DNA from: Closterium sp. NIES-65
Lineage: Eukaryota > Streptophyta > Zygnematophyceae > Desmidiales > Closteriaceae
Assembly (NCBI GenBank): GCA_948144175.1
Contig: CANXME010000532.1
Coordinates: forward strand, 501,001 to 565,000
Direction of reading: 5' to 3'
DNA length: 64,000 nt
The position numbers and the translations under genes are program-made. Positions 1 to 12,013 of the stretch are shown here, in pieces (position 1 is the first letter of the stretch; each line of letters starts with the position of its first letter). The notes beneath the pieces are model-generated. The model ran no database searches. It was not told the DNA's origin and was given only the letters and a program-made list of their open reading frames with translations.

Positions 1-597
1 GTCAAGCAGAATCGGGCAGAGTCAAGCAGAATCGGGCAGAGTCAAGAAGAGTCAGGCTCACGCAGAGTCAAGCAGAAACGGGCAGAGTCAAGCAGAGTCA
101 GGCAGAGTCAAGAAGAGTTAGGCTCAGGCAGAGTCAAGCAGAATCGGGCAGAGTCGAGCAGAATCGGGCAGAGTCAAGAAGAGTCAGGCTCACGCTGAGT
201 CAAGCAGAAACGGGCAGAGTCAAGCAGAGTCAGGCAGAGTCAAGAAGAGTTAGGCTCAGGCAGAGTCAAGCAGAATCGGGCAGAGTCAAGCAGAGTCAGG
301 CAGAGTCAAGACGAGTCAGGCTCAGGCAGAGTCAAGCAGAATCGGGCAGAGTCAAGCAGAGTCAGGCAGAGTCAAGAAGAGTCAGGCTCAGGCAGAGTCA
401 GACAGAGTCAAGCAGAGTCAGGCAGAGTCAGACAGAGTCAATCAGAGTCAGGCAGAGTCAATCAGAGTCAAGCAGAGAGGGGCAGAGTCAAGCAGAGTGA
501 GGCAGAGTCAGGCAGAGTCAAGCAGAGTTGGGCAGAGTGAATCAGAGTCGGGCAGCGCCAGTTGGAGTGGAGCAGAGTCGATGAGTGATGAGCTGAG
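1..597. repeat. AG-rich minisatellite, about 10/20-bp unit
   Basis: The whole stretch is built from decamers such as GAGTCAAGCA, GAATCGGGCA and GAGTCAGGCA, often alternating as a 20-bp pair, with longer periods marked by a GAGTCAGGCTCA variant. The array decays towards 597 and no open frame of interest runs through it. It begins at the window edge, so its full length is unknown. Confidence 0.9.
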
Positions 598-1157
598 TCA
601 ATTGGCGTCGTGCAGTCAAGCCATGTGATTCGACTAGATCCAGGCTTTAAGTTGGTTCCTGCGATTGTGCTCTACTTTTATCCATACATTTGTGGCTTGT
701 CTGTGCTGCCACTGGCATGTAGCCCACCATTCCCATGCTTGAGTGTTGCAATTGGCAGATTGTTTTTGGAGGCTTTGCTTGCATATTGCGTCCATTGGGT
801 GGTTGCACGCATTTGACATCTTTTACCTGGCTTCTTTTCAGATGTGCAATGGAGACAACAGTGTACACTGAAGACTCCCCACTTTTTATCCATGGTTTGG
901 GAACTCAGCAAACCCATGAAAAAAAATAGATCAGTATGCTGCATGTTAGATGCAGAACTACCTAAAGGAGACTCCTATTTTAACCTCGTTAGCTGCAACA
1001 TATGACATATGGCATGTATGCAAATGGAAGTTATCTGCTGTGTTATCTAGTGTTAGAGTTCAGGCTTTGTTCTGTGTCTTCAGTAAGATTATGTGCAATT
1101 ATATCGACTTGCAAGCTGAATCTAACCGCAATTCACTTGTACAATAAACACACTGAT
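598..1157. other. No gene recognised; host flank of the chromovirus
   Basis: Moderately AT-rich unique sequence. Only short unrelated open frames are present. An AATAAA hexamer lies at 1143-1148, which could be a plus-strand polyadenylation signal, but I see no exon feeding it. CTGAT at 1153-1157 is the left target-site duplication of the chromovirus. Confidence 0.5.
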
Positions 1158-1648
1158 TGTTAGGCCCGACGGCCTAAGGGCGTGTTTCTACGCTCTTATC
1201 AGGCAAACCTCTTGTCAGCCTTGCCTGGTAAAAGTAGCGAGGGTTTTTGGGTTTAGGGAATTTTCAGGGGGAAAAGTAGCGAGCTTGATAAGAGGTTGCC
1301 CTGATAAGGGGCCGTAGGAACACGCCCTAAGTCCGCTAAAGAATAAGCGGGGTCGACTAAGTCGAGGATGAAACGCGGCGAAAGACTTTGGCGAAAGAAC
1401 TATTAGCGAAATAGGCGAAGAAGTTACTGAGTAATTGAAGAAGAGTTGAATGAGAATTGATTGATATTGGTGGATACAAGCAAGGATGATATAGCATGCA
1501 AGGTCGAATGTCGGAAAGTACTTCGTGGGACTAGAAAGTAGAAGCAAGAAAAGTAGAGTGCCACGTGGCACTAGGAAATCTAGGAAGATAAGGATAAGGG
1601 TGAGTTGGAAAGTACTGTTCGGAATGAACAGTAAATCCCCCCTTAACA
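1158..1648 (-). repeat. Left (3') LTR of the chromovirus, carrying a MITE
   Basis: The LTR is 491 bp including a 150-bp MITE and its TAA duplication, so about 338 bp originally. The minus strand starts TGTTAAGGGGGG and the plus strand starts TGTTAGGCCC. It abuts a GGGAGGGGGGTAG polypurine tract (minus strand). The segment 1399-1648 is nearly the same as 21985-22221. Confidence 0.85.
1178..1327. mobile_element. 150-bp MITE, PIF/Harbinger-like
   Basis: The ends form an imperfect terminal inverted repeat of about 45 bp starting GGGCGTGTTTCTACG on the left and GGGCGTGTTCCTACGG on the right strand. TAA stands directly outside both ends (1175-1177 and 1328-1330), the 3-bp target duplication typical of PIF/Harbinger (Tourist-type) elements. 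There is no coding capacity. A plant-telomere-like GGGTTTAGGG lies inside near 1249. It sits in the left LTR of the chromovirus, so it arrived later. Confidence 0.75.
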
Positions 1649-1699
1649 CTACCCCCCTCCCAAGGAGGCGACGTCCGCGGCGCCTGCAGACTGGAGGTA

Positions 1700-4501
1700 C
1701 GCTTGGAGGCAAGCGTTGTCAGGAGGCAGCGAGGACGAAGGGACCCAGCTGTCGTCGGCTGCGTCGTAACCACGCCAACGAACCAAGAAGTCGATGAAAG
1801 AGACACCCCCCTGCAGACGGCGACGGTGCCTAAGGATGCGCTAGATCAGGTAGTCGGGCTCGTCGGTGTCAACAGCTACCGGCAGTGGATTGCGATCACG
1901 GCCCGAGAAGGTGGCGTTGGGATCGGTGTAAGGTCGAAGAAGAGACATGTGGAATGACGGGTGCATGCGGAAATGAGCAGGAAGGCGGAGGCGGTATGCG
2001 ACTGGACCAAGTGTGCGCTCAATGACGAATGGACCAATGAAGCGAGGGCGAAGCTTGCTGTCCTGTGGCAGTCGGAGGTTGCGGCTATCCAAGAGAACAC
2101 GATCGCCGACTGCGAACAACACCTCATGACGACTGCGGTTGGTAGTGCGTGCCATGTGTGCATTTGCGAGCTCAAGGTGCTTCCTCACGTGATCATGGAT
2201 GAATGTAAGATGCTGGTGGAAGTTGTCCGCACGAGGGACTGTGGGTGTGAGATCGACACGAGTGGGGACATTAGGGTGCTGACCGTAAAGTGCAAAGAAC
2301 GGTGACATGCCTGTGGACGAGTGGTGCGTGTTGTTGTAGGCGAACTCGGCCATGCTCAGCTTCTTGTCCCATGCGGCTGCGTCGTGCATCGTGATGCTGC
2401 GAAGAATCTGCTCCAAGGTCTGGTTCACACGCTCGGTCTGTCCGTCTGTCTCTGGATGGTACGCAGACGACATGGCTAAGCGAGTCCCAAACAGTGCGAA
2501 AAGCTGCTTCCAGAACTTCGAAGTGAAACGAGGGTCGCGTTCTGAGATGATGGAATCTGGAACCCCGTGCAGTCGGACTACGTTATCTACGAACAGCGTC
2601 GCGGCTTCCTCTGCTGTGACCTTGCCGTGCGTGGGGATGAAGTGCGCTGCTCGAGAAAACTTATCCACTACCACGAAGATGGCGTCGTGACCCCTAACTG
2701 TGCGCGGTAAAGCCATGATGAAGTCCATCGAAACTACCTGCCAAGGGCGGTCGGGTGGTGGAATCGGCTGGCAAAGTCCTGCCTTGCGCTGGCGAGAGGA
2801 CTTCGTACGCTGACACGTGTCGTACGAGCGAATGTAATCCTCTACGTCTGCTGCAAGCCCTGGCCAGAAGTACGTGCGACTAAGCGTCTTAGCCGTCTTA
2901 TCTGCTCCGAAGTGCCCTGCACTAACTACGTCTTGCGCCTCTGAAAGAAGGAGCTGTCGAAGAGGGCGGTAGGCAGGAACCCAAATCCGTGTGGTACCCT
3001 TCCGTATGTAGACACTACCCTGCACCTCTGCTCCTGCGGGCGGCTGCGGTGTGAAGTCGGGATCTACTGTGTAACCGTGCTCGAAGAGTGCTGTGAGAAG
3101 TGGATGGCCAGCAGTGACTGTGAGACTAGCGAGCTGGCAACTAGGGCGAGTGAGCGGATCTGCTGGGTTGCGAACGCCTGGCTTGTACTCTATCCTGTAG
3201 TGAAAACTCCCCTCCATGAACTCCATCCATCTAGCCTGGCGACGACTCAACTGCGGTTGTGACTTGAGAAAGCGAAGCGAGCAATGGTCCGTGCGTATCA
3301 CACTATCTGCCCCCTCTAGGTAGCACCTCCACACCTTATACACATGGATGATCGCGAGCGCCTCCTTGTCGTGTATGGGATAGTTCAACTCCGCTCCCCT
3401 AAGCTTACGCGACTCGTACGCGATCGGCTGCAACCCGCGTCCCTGGTCTTGAAGAAGCACTGCTCCTATGGCCTGATCTGAAGCGTCGGTCATTACAACG
3501 TACGGGCGAGTGGGATCAGGGTACGACAGTGTCAGTGAAGACGTGAGCGACTGCTTCATCTGCTCGAACGCTTGCTGCTGCGCTGGACCCCAAACGTACT
3601 CTACGCCCTTCCGAAGTAGGTCGGTGAGTGAACTAGCGATCGATACGTAACCCTGAACAAAACGACGATAGTAATTGGCGAATCCAAGAAAGCTCTGCAA
3701 CTCCTTGACTGAGGTCGGTGCTTCCCAATCCTGTACTGCTGCGATCTTCTTTGGGTCGGTCCTAATGCCACTAGCGGATACGACGTGTCCTAGGAACTCG
3801 ACCTCGAGGAGAAAGAATTCGCACTTTGACTGCTTTGCGTACAGCTTCTCCCTTCGCAAGACCTCAAAGACCCTCTGCAAGTGTTGCACGTGCTCCTCTT
3901 TCGACTTGGAGAAGATCAGGATGTCGTCTAGGTAAACGACAACGAACGAACCTAGGAACTCTGAAAGGACGGTGTTCATGAGCGTCTGAAACGTCGATGG
4001 GGCGTTGGTCAAGCCGAACGGTAGAACTCTAAACTCGTACAACCCCTGCTTCGTACGAAACGCCGTCTTGTGCTGGTCCTCTAGAACTACACGAATCTGA
4101 TGGTAACCCGAACGAAGGTCGATCTTTGAGAAGACTCTAGCGCCCTGCACTGCATCGAGAAGATCCTCTACTCTCGGCACCGGGAATCTATTCTTGACGG
4201 TGGCGGCGTTTAGTGCGCGGTAATCTATGCACATCCGTAACCCTCCGTCTTTCTTAGGTGCGAACAGGATCAGTGCTGCCCAAGGCGATCTAGATGGCTG
4301 TATGAACCCCTGTGCGAGAAATTGCCTAACCTGCTGCGTCATCTCCTCTGTCTCTGCTGGACTCAACCTCCACTGCGGCTTCGCTACTGGCCTGCTCCCC
4401 GGCTCCAACTCTATTCGATGGTCTATTGCTCGGCTGGGAGGTAACTCTGGGGGCAACTCGTCGGGGAAGACGTCTGCGAACTCTGCTAATAGTGCACTCA
4501 C
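1700..4501 (-). mobile_element. Chromovirus pol block: RT, RNase H, integrase, chromodomain
   Basis: Fossil coding block. From the right end: reverse transcriptase with the catalytic YLDD about 190 residues in, RNase H ([16 protein letters not shown]), an HHCC-type zinc finger (TCQRTK region), the integrase core ([24 protein letters not shown]), and at about 1700-1835 a chromodomain signature (FLVRWRGY...DDSWVP). The chromodomain at the integrase end defines the chromovirus branch of Ty3/gypsy and in relatives directs insertion to marked chromatin. Confidence 0.85.
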
Positions 4502-4539
4502 CTCAGCAGGAAGAGTCGCCTTCGCACCAAATGCTGCAC

Positions 4540-6230
4540 TCCCTCATTTCCCCTCCTCAGCTTCCACCTCCTCAAGGAAAACCACGAAGATCCGTGCCGC
4601 ACGCTTCACTAACTGTCGCACACGAACAGCATTAATGATAGCTGTGGATGATGTGGCCCCATCGCTCCACTGTGGTAGCTCCCGGAACTCCCCGTCTACC
4701 TTGACGCTGCAGCCTCCCTGAGCCCAATCGAATTGAGTACTAACTGTTTGTAGCCAATCCCTACCGAAGATGAAGTCGTAACCGTCCAGCATCGCAGACT
4801 TGAAGTCGCGCCTAACTGTGATCGGTCCTAGTACTACGCGCAACTTGCGGATAACCGGTCCAATGTGAAGAGGCGTCCCATCTATCATGCGAGCATCCTT
4901 GAAGTTGACTGCGGAATCTGCTTCGAGATGGAGGCGGCTGACTAACTATGAAGACACGAACGAGTGGCTGGCTCCGCTATCTACGAGAATCTTAACAGGA
5001 ACTCCGCGAAGCTTCCCTAGAAGCACGACTGGTCGGTCAACAGTGTCTACCTTGTTCTCCGTAGATGACTGCTGCAAAGCCGTCTCCTCTACGCTGGTAG
5101 ACGTGGCGGGTACGGGAACCTCCACACCAGCTAGTGACCCGCTATCTACTGGCGGTTTCCGTTTCCCTGCTGCTGCTTCTTGAACTCTAGGCAGTCCCGC
5201 TTCATGTGTCCCGGCTTTTTGCAGTAGTGACAGTTCCCCCTAAAACCCGTTTGCTGCGAGCCGTCACTGTTAACTGCATCGATCTCCATGGGCGATGGTC
5301 CGTCCCTTGATGGAGCGTCGTTGATCGGTCTATTGTATCCCCTATCGCGATCGTCACGACCCCGTCGGCTTCGTACTGCGTCGACGCGTTCTACGGCTGC
5401 GACAACTAACTCGAAGGTGGACAACCCATGAATCGCTATAACTTCCGCTATGTCCGGCTTCAACCCCTCGAGGTAGCGGTCGCGCATCTCTGCTTCCGTG
5501 ATATCGTCTATCTCGTTGCAGATGCTCAAGAACCATCGTGTGTACTCCTGGACGTTTCCTATCTGTCAGAAATGACGCAGAGGCTTCCTAGCAGCTTCGG
5601 AGGCGTTCACCAAATCGAACCTACTTTTCAGCGCCACTTCAAATCCTTCCCATGTCGTCGGAACCGTGGTAATACCCAAAGCTAAACTCCCTAAGCTCGA
5701 AGTTGCAGCTGCATGCCCCACGCCCCGTTGATGCCCGTCTGACTGAGCCCTTCTTACAGCAGTTTGCGTGAGTTGGCGCCACCACTCAAAGGCCGGGCCC
5801 CTTAGCAGCGTAATGGCGTACTAGATCCACTGCTGCGCGTCCGCCTCTTGCACCACGCTCGCGGCGAAGTAGTTGTTGAGCATGAAGAGTCACGTCCGCA
5901 CGTTCGCGTCGCGTTGACTCGGGTCGAACGACTCGGGTTTCTGCGGCTTGAGCGCGCTTCGACGTTCCGGCAGCGCTTCCGCGCCAGTCGACGTGTTGGG
6001 CGCAAGAGTTGGAGCGGCATGACCATGGGAGTTAGAAGCCAATTCACGAAGCTGTTGCATTTCAGCTCGTACCTGACGATTTTCCAACGTCAACTCTTGA
6101 AGTTGGCGCATGAGTTCGACAAGCGTGTTGCCCATGTCGTGGGGGAGAGCGTGCATGGTTTCGTCCATGTTCGCTCGACGACTCCAAGTGTGCAAGACGA
6201 CACCACGGGACGATGAAGTCGTAGTCTCAT
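4540..6230 (-). mobile_element. Chromovirus gag and protease block
   Basis: Fossil coding block. The protease part at about 4540-5000 shows a retropepsin motif (ILVDSGASHSFV) and the downstream FIFGRDWL segment. The gag part at about 5150-6200 begins with a leucine-rich coiled-coil-like stretch (TLVELMRQLQELTLENRQ) and ends with one CCHC zinc knuckle (CHYCKKPGHMKRDC) close to the protease. It lies directly left of the PBS, as expected for the 5' end of a minus-strand element. Confidence 0.8.
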
Positions 6231-6267
6231 CGTGGACGGTCGCTCGTTGGAAGTCGCTCCCCGCGAA

Positions 6268-6280
6268 GGCTCGTGATACC
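6268..6280 (-). other. Chromovirus primer-binding site
   Basis: On the minus strand this reads GGTATCACGAGCC, close to the initiator-tRNA-Met PBS (TGGTATCAGAGCC) usual in plant LTR elements. The 5' LTR should follow at once; instead copia A1 begins at 6281. Confidence 0.6.
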
Positions 6281-6704
6281 TGTTGGGCTGAAAAGCCCTA
6301 GGATCTTTGTAGAGTTAAAGTCTGAGTAAGTGATGTAATAGCGGAAGCGTTGAATAAAGTCCTTGAACCACCTTGCGCTAGTATGTGAGGGCAAAGTAAG
6401 TTGATTAAAGCAAAAAGATACAGGAATAAATATATGAGTACAAAGAATATGAAGAGACATTATAACTACTTTACTGTTGCGGTTCGATACACTGCGACTC
6501 GGGCAACTGCTCAATGTCGAGTCAGTTGTGTGTCCTTGCTGTCGCGCTGCGTCAGGTCAAAGGTCGCTGACCTTTGACTTTCTCGTAACCTCCAGCGGTT
6601 ACGTTAACTTCCGAGGGTTGACTCGCGATGCTTCGATTTGAGCTGCTTCGCTTGTGTCTTGAGTTCTGACACGACAGAGGCGCTTAAACTATTTGTTCCC
6701 AACA
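6281..6704 (-). repeat. 3' LTR of copia A1
   Basis: 424 bp, with TG...CA ends. It matches 50518-50941 along its whole length with few differences. The pol frame ends a few codons inside the LTR (EAKGSVGNK), in both copies. Confidence 0.85.
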
Positions 6705-8590
6705 CTCCCCTTCGCTTCTGGAGTGTCGCTGATGGTGACGTGGCTTTGTCCAGTCAGCAGCATGCAGTACTCGAACTTCTGATTTCCGAGCTTCTTGGTC
6801 AAGTAGTCAGCTGCCATCTCGGACGTGGGACAGTAGGATAGTTTGAGTTTCCCTTTCTCGATCTCGTCCTTCACAAAGAAGTATCTCAGGGCGATATGCT
6901 TCGTTCTGTTTGCGAATCCGCTCTTGTTGGCGATGCGAATTGCAGATTGGTTGTCGCAGAACAAAGTGAAGTTGGGTAACTCGGCTAACTTCGCTTCTTC
7001 CAGCAGCTCGCGAAAGTAGAGTCCTTCCTTGGTGGCTGAGTAGAGGGCGATATATTCTGCTTCAGCCGAAGAGAGAGCAATTAGTTCCTGCTTGCTCGAT
7101 TGCCAGGAGATAGGTCCGATAGGTTCGAGGCGGTAGATGTAGCCAGTGCGGGAGCGCCTGTTATCTGAGTCGCCGGCGTGATCGGCATCGACGTAGCCAT
7201 TTAGTTTCGTTGGCGTAGATGTGTTTTTGTAGTACGTCAGGCCGATCGTTGCGGTGCTCACGAAATAGTGAAGAGCGCGGTCGAGTTCCGCTAGGTGTTC
7301 TGTTTCAGGCCTCTTGAGATAGGTAGCAAGTTGACTTGCGGAGTAGGACAGGTCTGGCCGGCAGGTGACGGCTGCGAAAGGGAGGCAGCCCAGTTTTCGC
7401 TGGTAGTCGCGTATTCCGGTGGTTTTGAGTAAGGCGGAGCTTCCCTTGCCGTTCCCTGCCGTGTAGCGGTATGGCGTGGAGATAGTAGCAGGTGTGAGCG
7501 CGAAGCGTTTGGCGATGGTGTCGGCATACTTTTCGGCGCTGAGGTAGATCGCGTTTTCTTCTTCGCGGATGTTGAGTCCGAGATACTGAGTGACGGTAGT
7601 GGAGACCGTGAGTGTGAGGTCCCTCTTCAGCTCCCCTTCGAACCAGGTAGTTATGTCGTCGGTAGAACCGATGTAGAGTAAATCGTCGACGTAGACGATA
7701 AGCAGAATGTAGTTGGCGTCTTTGGTGAGTCGGTACATGCCTTGGTCGTGAGGCAGTTGACGGAATCCGATGCGGGTGAGGCGGGTGTGTAGGTGCTGTT
7801 GCCACAGCCGTGGGGCCTGTTTGATTCCGTAGAGCGATTTCAGTAGCTGGCAAACCTGATTAGGTTCCCCGTGGGTACCATGTGGGAGCTCAACGAAGAT
7901 TTCGGCGTCGACGGGTGCGTAGAGGAAGGCGTTAGCAACGTCGATTTGCCGTAGTTTTCTTTTCTTCATGGCGGCGATCGCGAGGAGAATTTGGAGTGAG
8001 GTGTGTCGGCTAACCGGGGCGAATGTCTCGGTGAAGTCCCGTCCGTGTTCCTGATCGAATCCTCGCACGACCCAGCGTGCTTTGAACTTCTCGATTGTGC
8101 CGTCTGCCTTCGTTTTGATGCGGAAGACCCATTTCCTGGTGAGGATGGTCTTGTTCCTTGCCACGCTAACTGGAACAACTTTCCAAGTGTTCCGTTCCTC
8201 CAAGGCCTTTAATTCTCTGTCCATGGCTTCACGCCATTTCTCCCTGTGTTCCCCCCCCAGAGCCTGCTGAACTATCGCAGGCTCTTTAGGAAGAGGATGG
8301 CCGTGGACTGCGGTGACGAGGCCGAGAATCTGCAGTCCAGTCTGTGAGTAACGGGGGAGTGTTGTGTCCTCGGGATAAGCTGCTTCATCTCCCGCTTCTG
8401 GGTCGGTTATGAAATTCGGTCCTATTTTTTCTGCTTCGTTGGTGTTGACTGTCGCAGGTGTTACGTAACCATTGTCGGCGAAGTGGTAGAAGACTTCGGC
8501 GTTGGCGCTTTCGCGAGGATTTTCTTCGTCCAGGGGGACGTTGACGGAGCAGAACGGGAGAGGTCTGGCTTCTTCTGATGCGTTGTCGAC
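6690..8590 (-). mobile_element. Copia A1 reverse transcriptase and RNase H block
   Basis: Fossil coding block. Copia-type RT is shown by WVFRIKTKADG, KARWVVRGF, the TFAPVSRHTS stretch, YGIKQAPRLW and the catalytic YVDDLL. RNase H follows with GYVDADHAGD, ALSSAEAEYIAL and LFCDNQSAI, ending KTKHIALRYFF-like and AADYLTK motifs. Confidence 0.88.
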
Positions 8591-8593
8591 GTT

Positions 8594-11500
8594 CTACTCG
8601 TCCCAGTCTGCTTCGTCCGCTGATGAGGCGAAGGCTCGGTCACCACGAAAGCCACCTGTGGGGTCCTGATTTTCGTGCAAGTTGGCGAGGTACGTCTGAA
8701 GCGTGAGTCGTTCGTAGAAGATCACATCACGTGCTGCTACTGTTTCCTTGGAGTGGACGTCGAAGATTTTCCACGCGTTGTAATTCTTTTCGATGCCGAG
8801 GTGTAGTCCCCACTGTGCGCGTTGTGAAAATCTTCCCGCTCGTGCCTCTGGGGGTCGGTACTGTACCATGCACCCGAAAACTCTTAACATTTTTGTGCTG
8901 CCCTGTTTCCCTGTCCACAGCAGATGCGGTGATGCGTTGTTCGGAAGTGAGGACGACGACATCAAGTTGTGCAGCATGACAGCATGGTCCATTGCTGCAG
9001 GCCACTGGTGGTTGGGTAGCCGCATGCCACGTAACAGTTTGCGCATGCTGTTCTGCAGAGTCTTGTTCATTCGTTCCGCGACACCTTGCTGCTGATGGGC
9101 GTAGGGAAGGGAGAGGAGTTGCTTGATTCCTCTTTCCGCCAGGTACTGCTTGAATCGCTGAGAGGTGTATTCTCCTCCTCCGTCTGAGTGGAAGCTTTTC
9201 AGCTGTGCTCCCGACTCTCTTTCTGCTACAGGTAGCCAGGCGGCGAACGCTGCGAGTGCCATGTTGCAGCTGGGTAGATTTAGATGCCAGACGTATCGAG
9301 TGGCGGCGTCGATGAAGGTAATCGTGTAGTTGTAGGTAACTTGTCCTGGTTCTCGATTGAAGAGAATATCGCTGTACACCTTCTCGAGTGGTGTGTACGC
9401 GGGTGCGCTCGGGTTGTGATGAGGAGTGAACGGTCGATGTGGTAAGTCGGCTTCGGGGCAGGTAAGACAAGTCCCTCGTGCCCGTTGGAGTTCTCTGCCG
9501 TCGGGTAGTAATAATGAGTCCTTGTCTAGGACTCCTGCTCTTATCGTGTTATTTGACACTGTGTTGCTTGGATGTCCCATTCGTGCGTGCCATATGTCTT
9601 CGGAGGCGCGGTGTCCGGGTGAGCGTCGATACGCGTCGGAGTTGGAGTAAAAGCTGGCAACAAAGTTTGCGCTTCTGTGGACTTCTCGTTGAGTTGGTTT
9701 CAACTGCTGTGCGGGTGTTGGTGGTGTTTCGTTGACAAGGACTGGTGTCGTTGGTCCTGCTGCTGCTGCCGATGTTGTCTCTGCTGCTGCCGATGATGTT
9801 TCTGCTGCTGCTGATGATGTTTCTCCGTCTGCCGATGACGTTTCTGCTGCTGCCGATGTTGTTTCTGCTGCTGCCGAATGTTGAATTGTTGCTAACGCGC
9901 GTGTTCTTTCTGCTTCAGGGATGGTGTGCGAGTACCAGAAGCCTTCCGGGCTGAAGTCCGGATCAAGATTCGGAGGATGTGTCCAGTCGGCGAAGTTCAC
10001 GATGGCGTCGCTGTCTGCAGTGCCCAGGTCTGGGACGAAGTCTAGGACGAAGACGTTGTTCTTCAAGACCGCCTTCCCGATGTAGAGGCCGCCTTTCCCG
10101 TGGTATAATTTGAACTCCTGGGTGGTACTGTTGGCTTCCAAGTGAATGCCTTTCGCCATCAACTGGCTGACGCTCAGTAAGTTGTAGCCGAGTCCCTCCG
10201 CGATTAGTACCTTTGACATATGCAGCATAACATTTGTCTCTCGTGACTGAAGTTGTACTACTCCTTGTCGTCGTGTGCGCAGGTTCTGGTTGTTGGCGAC
10301 TGTGATGACGACCACTCGTTGAAGTCGATGTTCGCGTTGGACGAAGCGTCCCGAAGAGCACATGTGCTGTCCGCAGCAACTGTCCAAGAACCATGTATCT
10401 TTCCCGGACAGTTCGCTTTGAGCAATGGCGGCGTACGTCGGGTTCGGTTGAAGGGACTCGCGGCGAGGCGTGCTGTTGTCGAGTTGCTCTTCTGGTGAGT
10501 AGTATGGTGGTGACTCGTTTGTGCAGGAATCTGTTATCTTTACCATGCAGTTGACGATGTTTCTTGCTTTTTGTGCAGGTTGTCCTGTTGGAGTCGTTGA
10601 AGCTTGGACTGAAGGTGTCGGGGTAGCTTGTGTTGAAGTGACTTGGCTGCTCGAAGGTCGAAGTTGTCGCTGTGGTGTTGTCGATTGATGACGGTACGGG
10701 CAGTGCGTACGAGGATGCCGTGAAGTCTTGTAGATGTGGCAAAACGGAGGTACTGGCTTCGGTTGTTGTTGCTGTCGACTGTTGTTGTTGTTGTAGCGTC
10801 GTTGGGTGTGAAACGCGAACTCTGGTACCGACGTTTTCTTCTTATGTTGTTCTTCTTGCAGGTCCATGTCCTGCTGCTCGGCATGGATTTCGGCGCAGAG
10901 TGCTGCTTCGGAGATTCTCCCGTGTGCTCGTAGTATGGCGCGAGTGGAGCGCCAGTGAGGGCCGAGACCGCCGATGACAACCGTGACAAAGGCGTCTTCT
11001 GAGATCGATCCCCCACATCGAAGAAGCCTGTCGCGCAGTTCGCGGCAGCGACTGATATACTCCATGCCCTTCTCGCCTGGTTTCATTTCTATTGTTGTCA
11101 GCTGCGCCATTAACCGACTTTGGTTTACACTGTCTGTTGCTTGATACAGGTTCTTCAAGTGGTTGTACGCGAGCTCCGCGGAGTTACCGTAACCTCGGTA
11201 AGTCCTTATGTTCTGCTGTTGGGTCGGGGTGATGTTCCTCAGTAGTATTGTGTACGCCATCATCGATTGATAGGTGTACTGCTGCTTCTCATACTGTGTG
11301 CCGTTTGTTGGATATGGCAGGGACCCGTCGAAGAAGCCAAGGATCTGCGCTCCTTCCATCATCAGCTCGAATTCGAACGACCAGGTAAAGAAGTCATTTC
11401 CGTCAAAAGGCTTTGTCGTTTGTAGTTTTAGAACATGCGCGAATTGCGACTGAACTTGTAATGCGTCCAGCGCTCTCTCTTGTCCCGGTGCAGGTTGTGG

Positions 11501-11866
11501 TTGCGGCATGAAGCTGACAGAGCCGCGCTGGGGCTCGTACGGAGCGAAGGTAGGTTGTTGATGTTGATTCCCGCGTGCGTAGGAGGAGCCATCGAGACTC
11601 ATGGGTGTCACGTTGTTGTTGTTGTTGCTGTTGTTTGATTGCGCAGGTACTCCTTGCTGGTGCTGCTCGTAGAAGGACATGAAGGAGAAGAATTTCTCCA
11701 TCATGCTTGGATCGAAGCCCGCGCCTTGGTTTGCGGGTGTTTCCGTAGACCCAGCTGCTGGTCTTGTCGTTGTCCCTTCCTCTGTCTGTAGGCCAGAGGC
11801 AGGAGGTGGAGTAGGGGTAGTACCGGGAGAGCCGTTGGAGGAGCTCCTCTCCTTTCTAGCAGACAT
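8594..11866 (-). mobile_element. Copia A1 gag, protease and integrase block
   Basis: Fossil coding block. Gag carries a copia gag domain (FFTWSFEFELMMEGAQ through GLGPHWRSTRAI) and a degenerate zinc knuckle. The protease has the DTWFLDSCC site. The integrase has a GAG-pre-integrase HHCC finger (HARMGHPSN...CLTC) and a DDE core (YSDILFN, FHSDGGGEYTS, QQQGVAERMNKTL). Between protease and integrase lies a tandem SAAAETT-type peptide repeat near 9750-9890. The start codon at 11866 lies 15 bp from the pogo-like element. Confidence 0.85.
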
Positions 11867-11880
11867 GTCTTCTTGATGTA

Positions 11881-12013
11881 CCGTATGGCCCCGGATAGAA
11901 GCGCAGGCCTATGTTAAGCGCATGCGCTTGTATCTGGAGCAATGCGCTTATGGCCGATCCTCAATTATAAGCGCACCCCTTTGGAATTCTTGACTTATTA
12001 TAAGCGCACTCGT
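11881..12013 (+). repeat. Left terminal and subterminal repeats of the pogo-like element
   Basis: After the 25-bp TIR come the palindrome AAGCGCATGCGCTT (11916-11929), an inverted ATGCGCTTAT near 11943, and two TTATAAGCGCAC copies near 11967 and 11999. Their spacing of about 25-30 bp and repetition at the other end suggest transposase-binding sites. Confidence 0.75.

Larger units (their letters stand above)
6281..11880 (-). mobile_element. Ty1/copia element A1, broken, one LTR seen
   Basis: A minus-strand copia element inserted in the chromovirus. The 3' LTR is 6281-6704 (424 bp; TGTTGGG...CCCAACA) beside a GAAGGGGAG purine tract. The coding order gag-PR-IN-RT-RNaseH is that of Ty1/copia. 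The 5' LTR is not found before the pogo-like element starts at 11881. A second copy (A2) at 50518-56230 is nearly identical by eye, including the 424-bp LTR. It is broken, with about two or three breaks. The candidate left target duplication is ATACC (6276-6280); its partner is not present. Confidence 0.85.

Noticed and set aside
1-597. A CRISPR-like array
   Set aside because: Units are contiguous decamers without unique spacers, and the genome is clearly eukaryotic.
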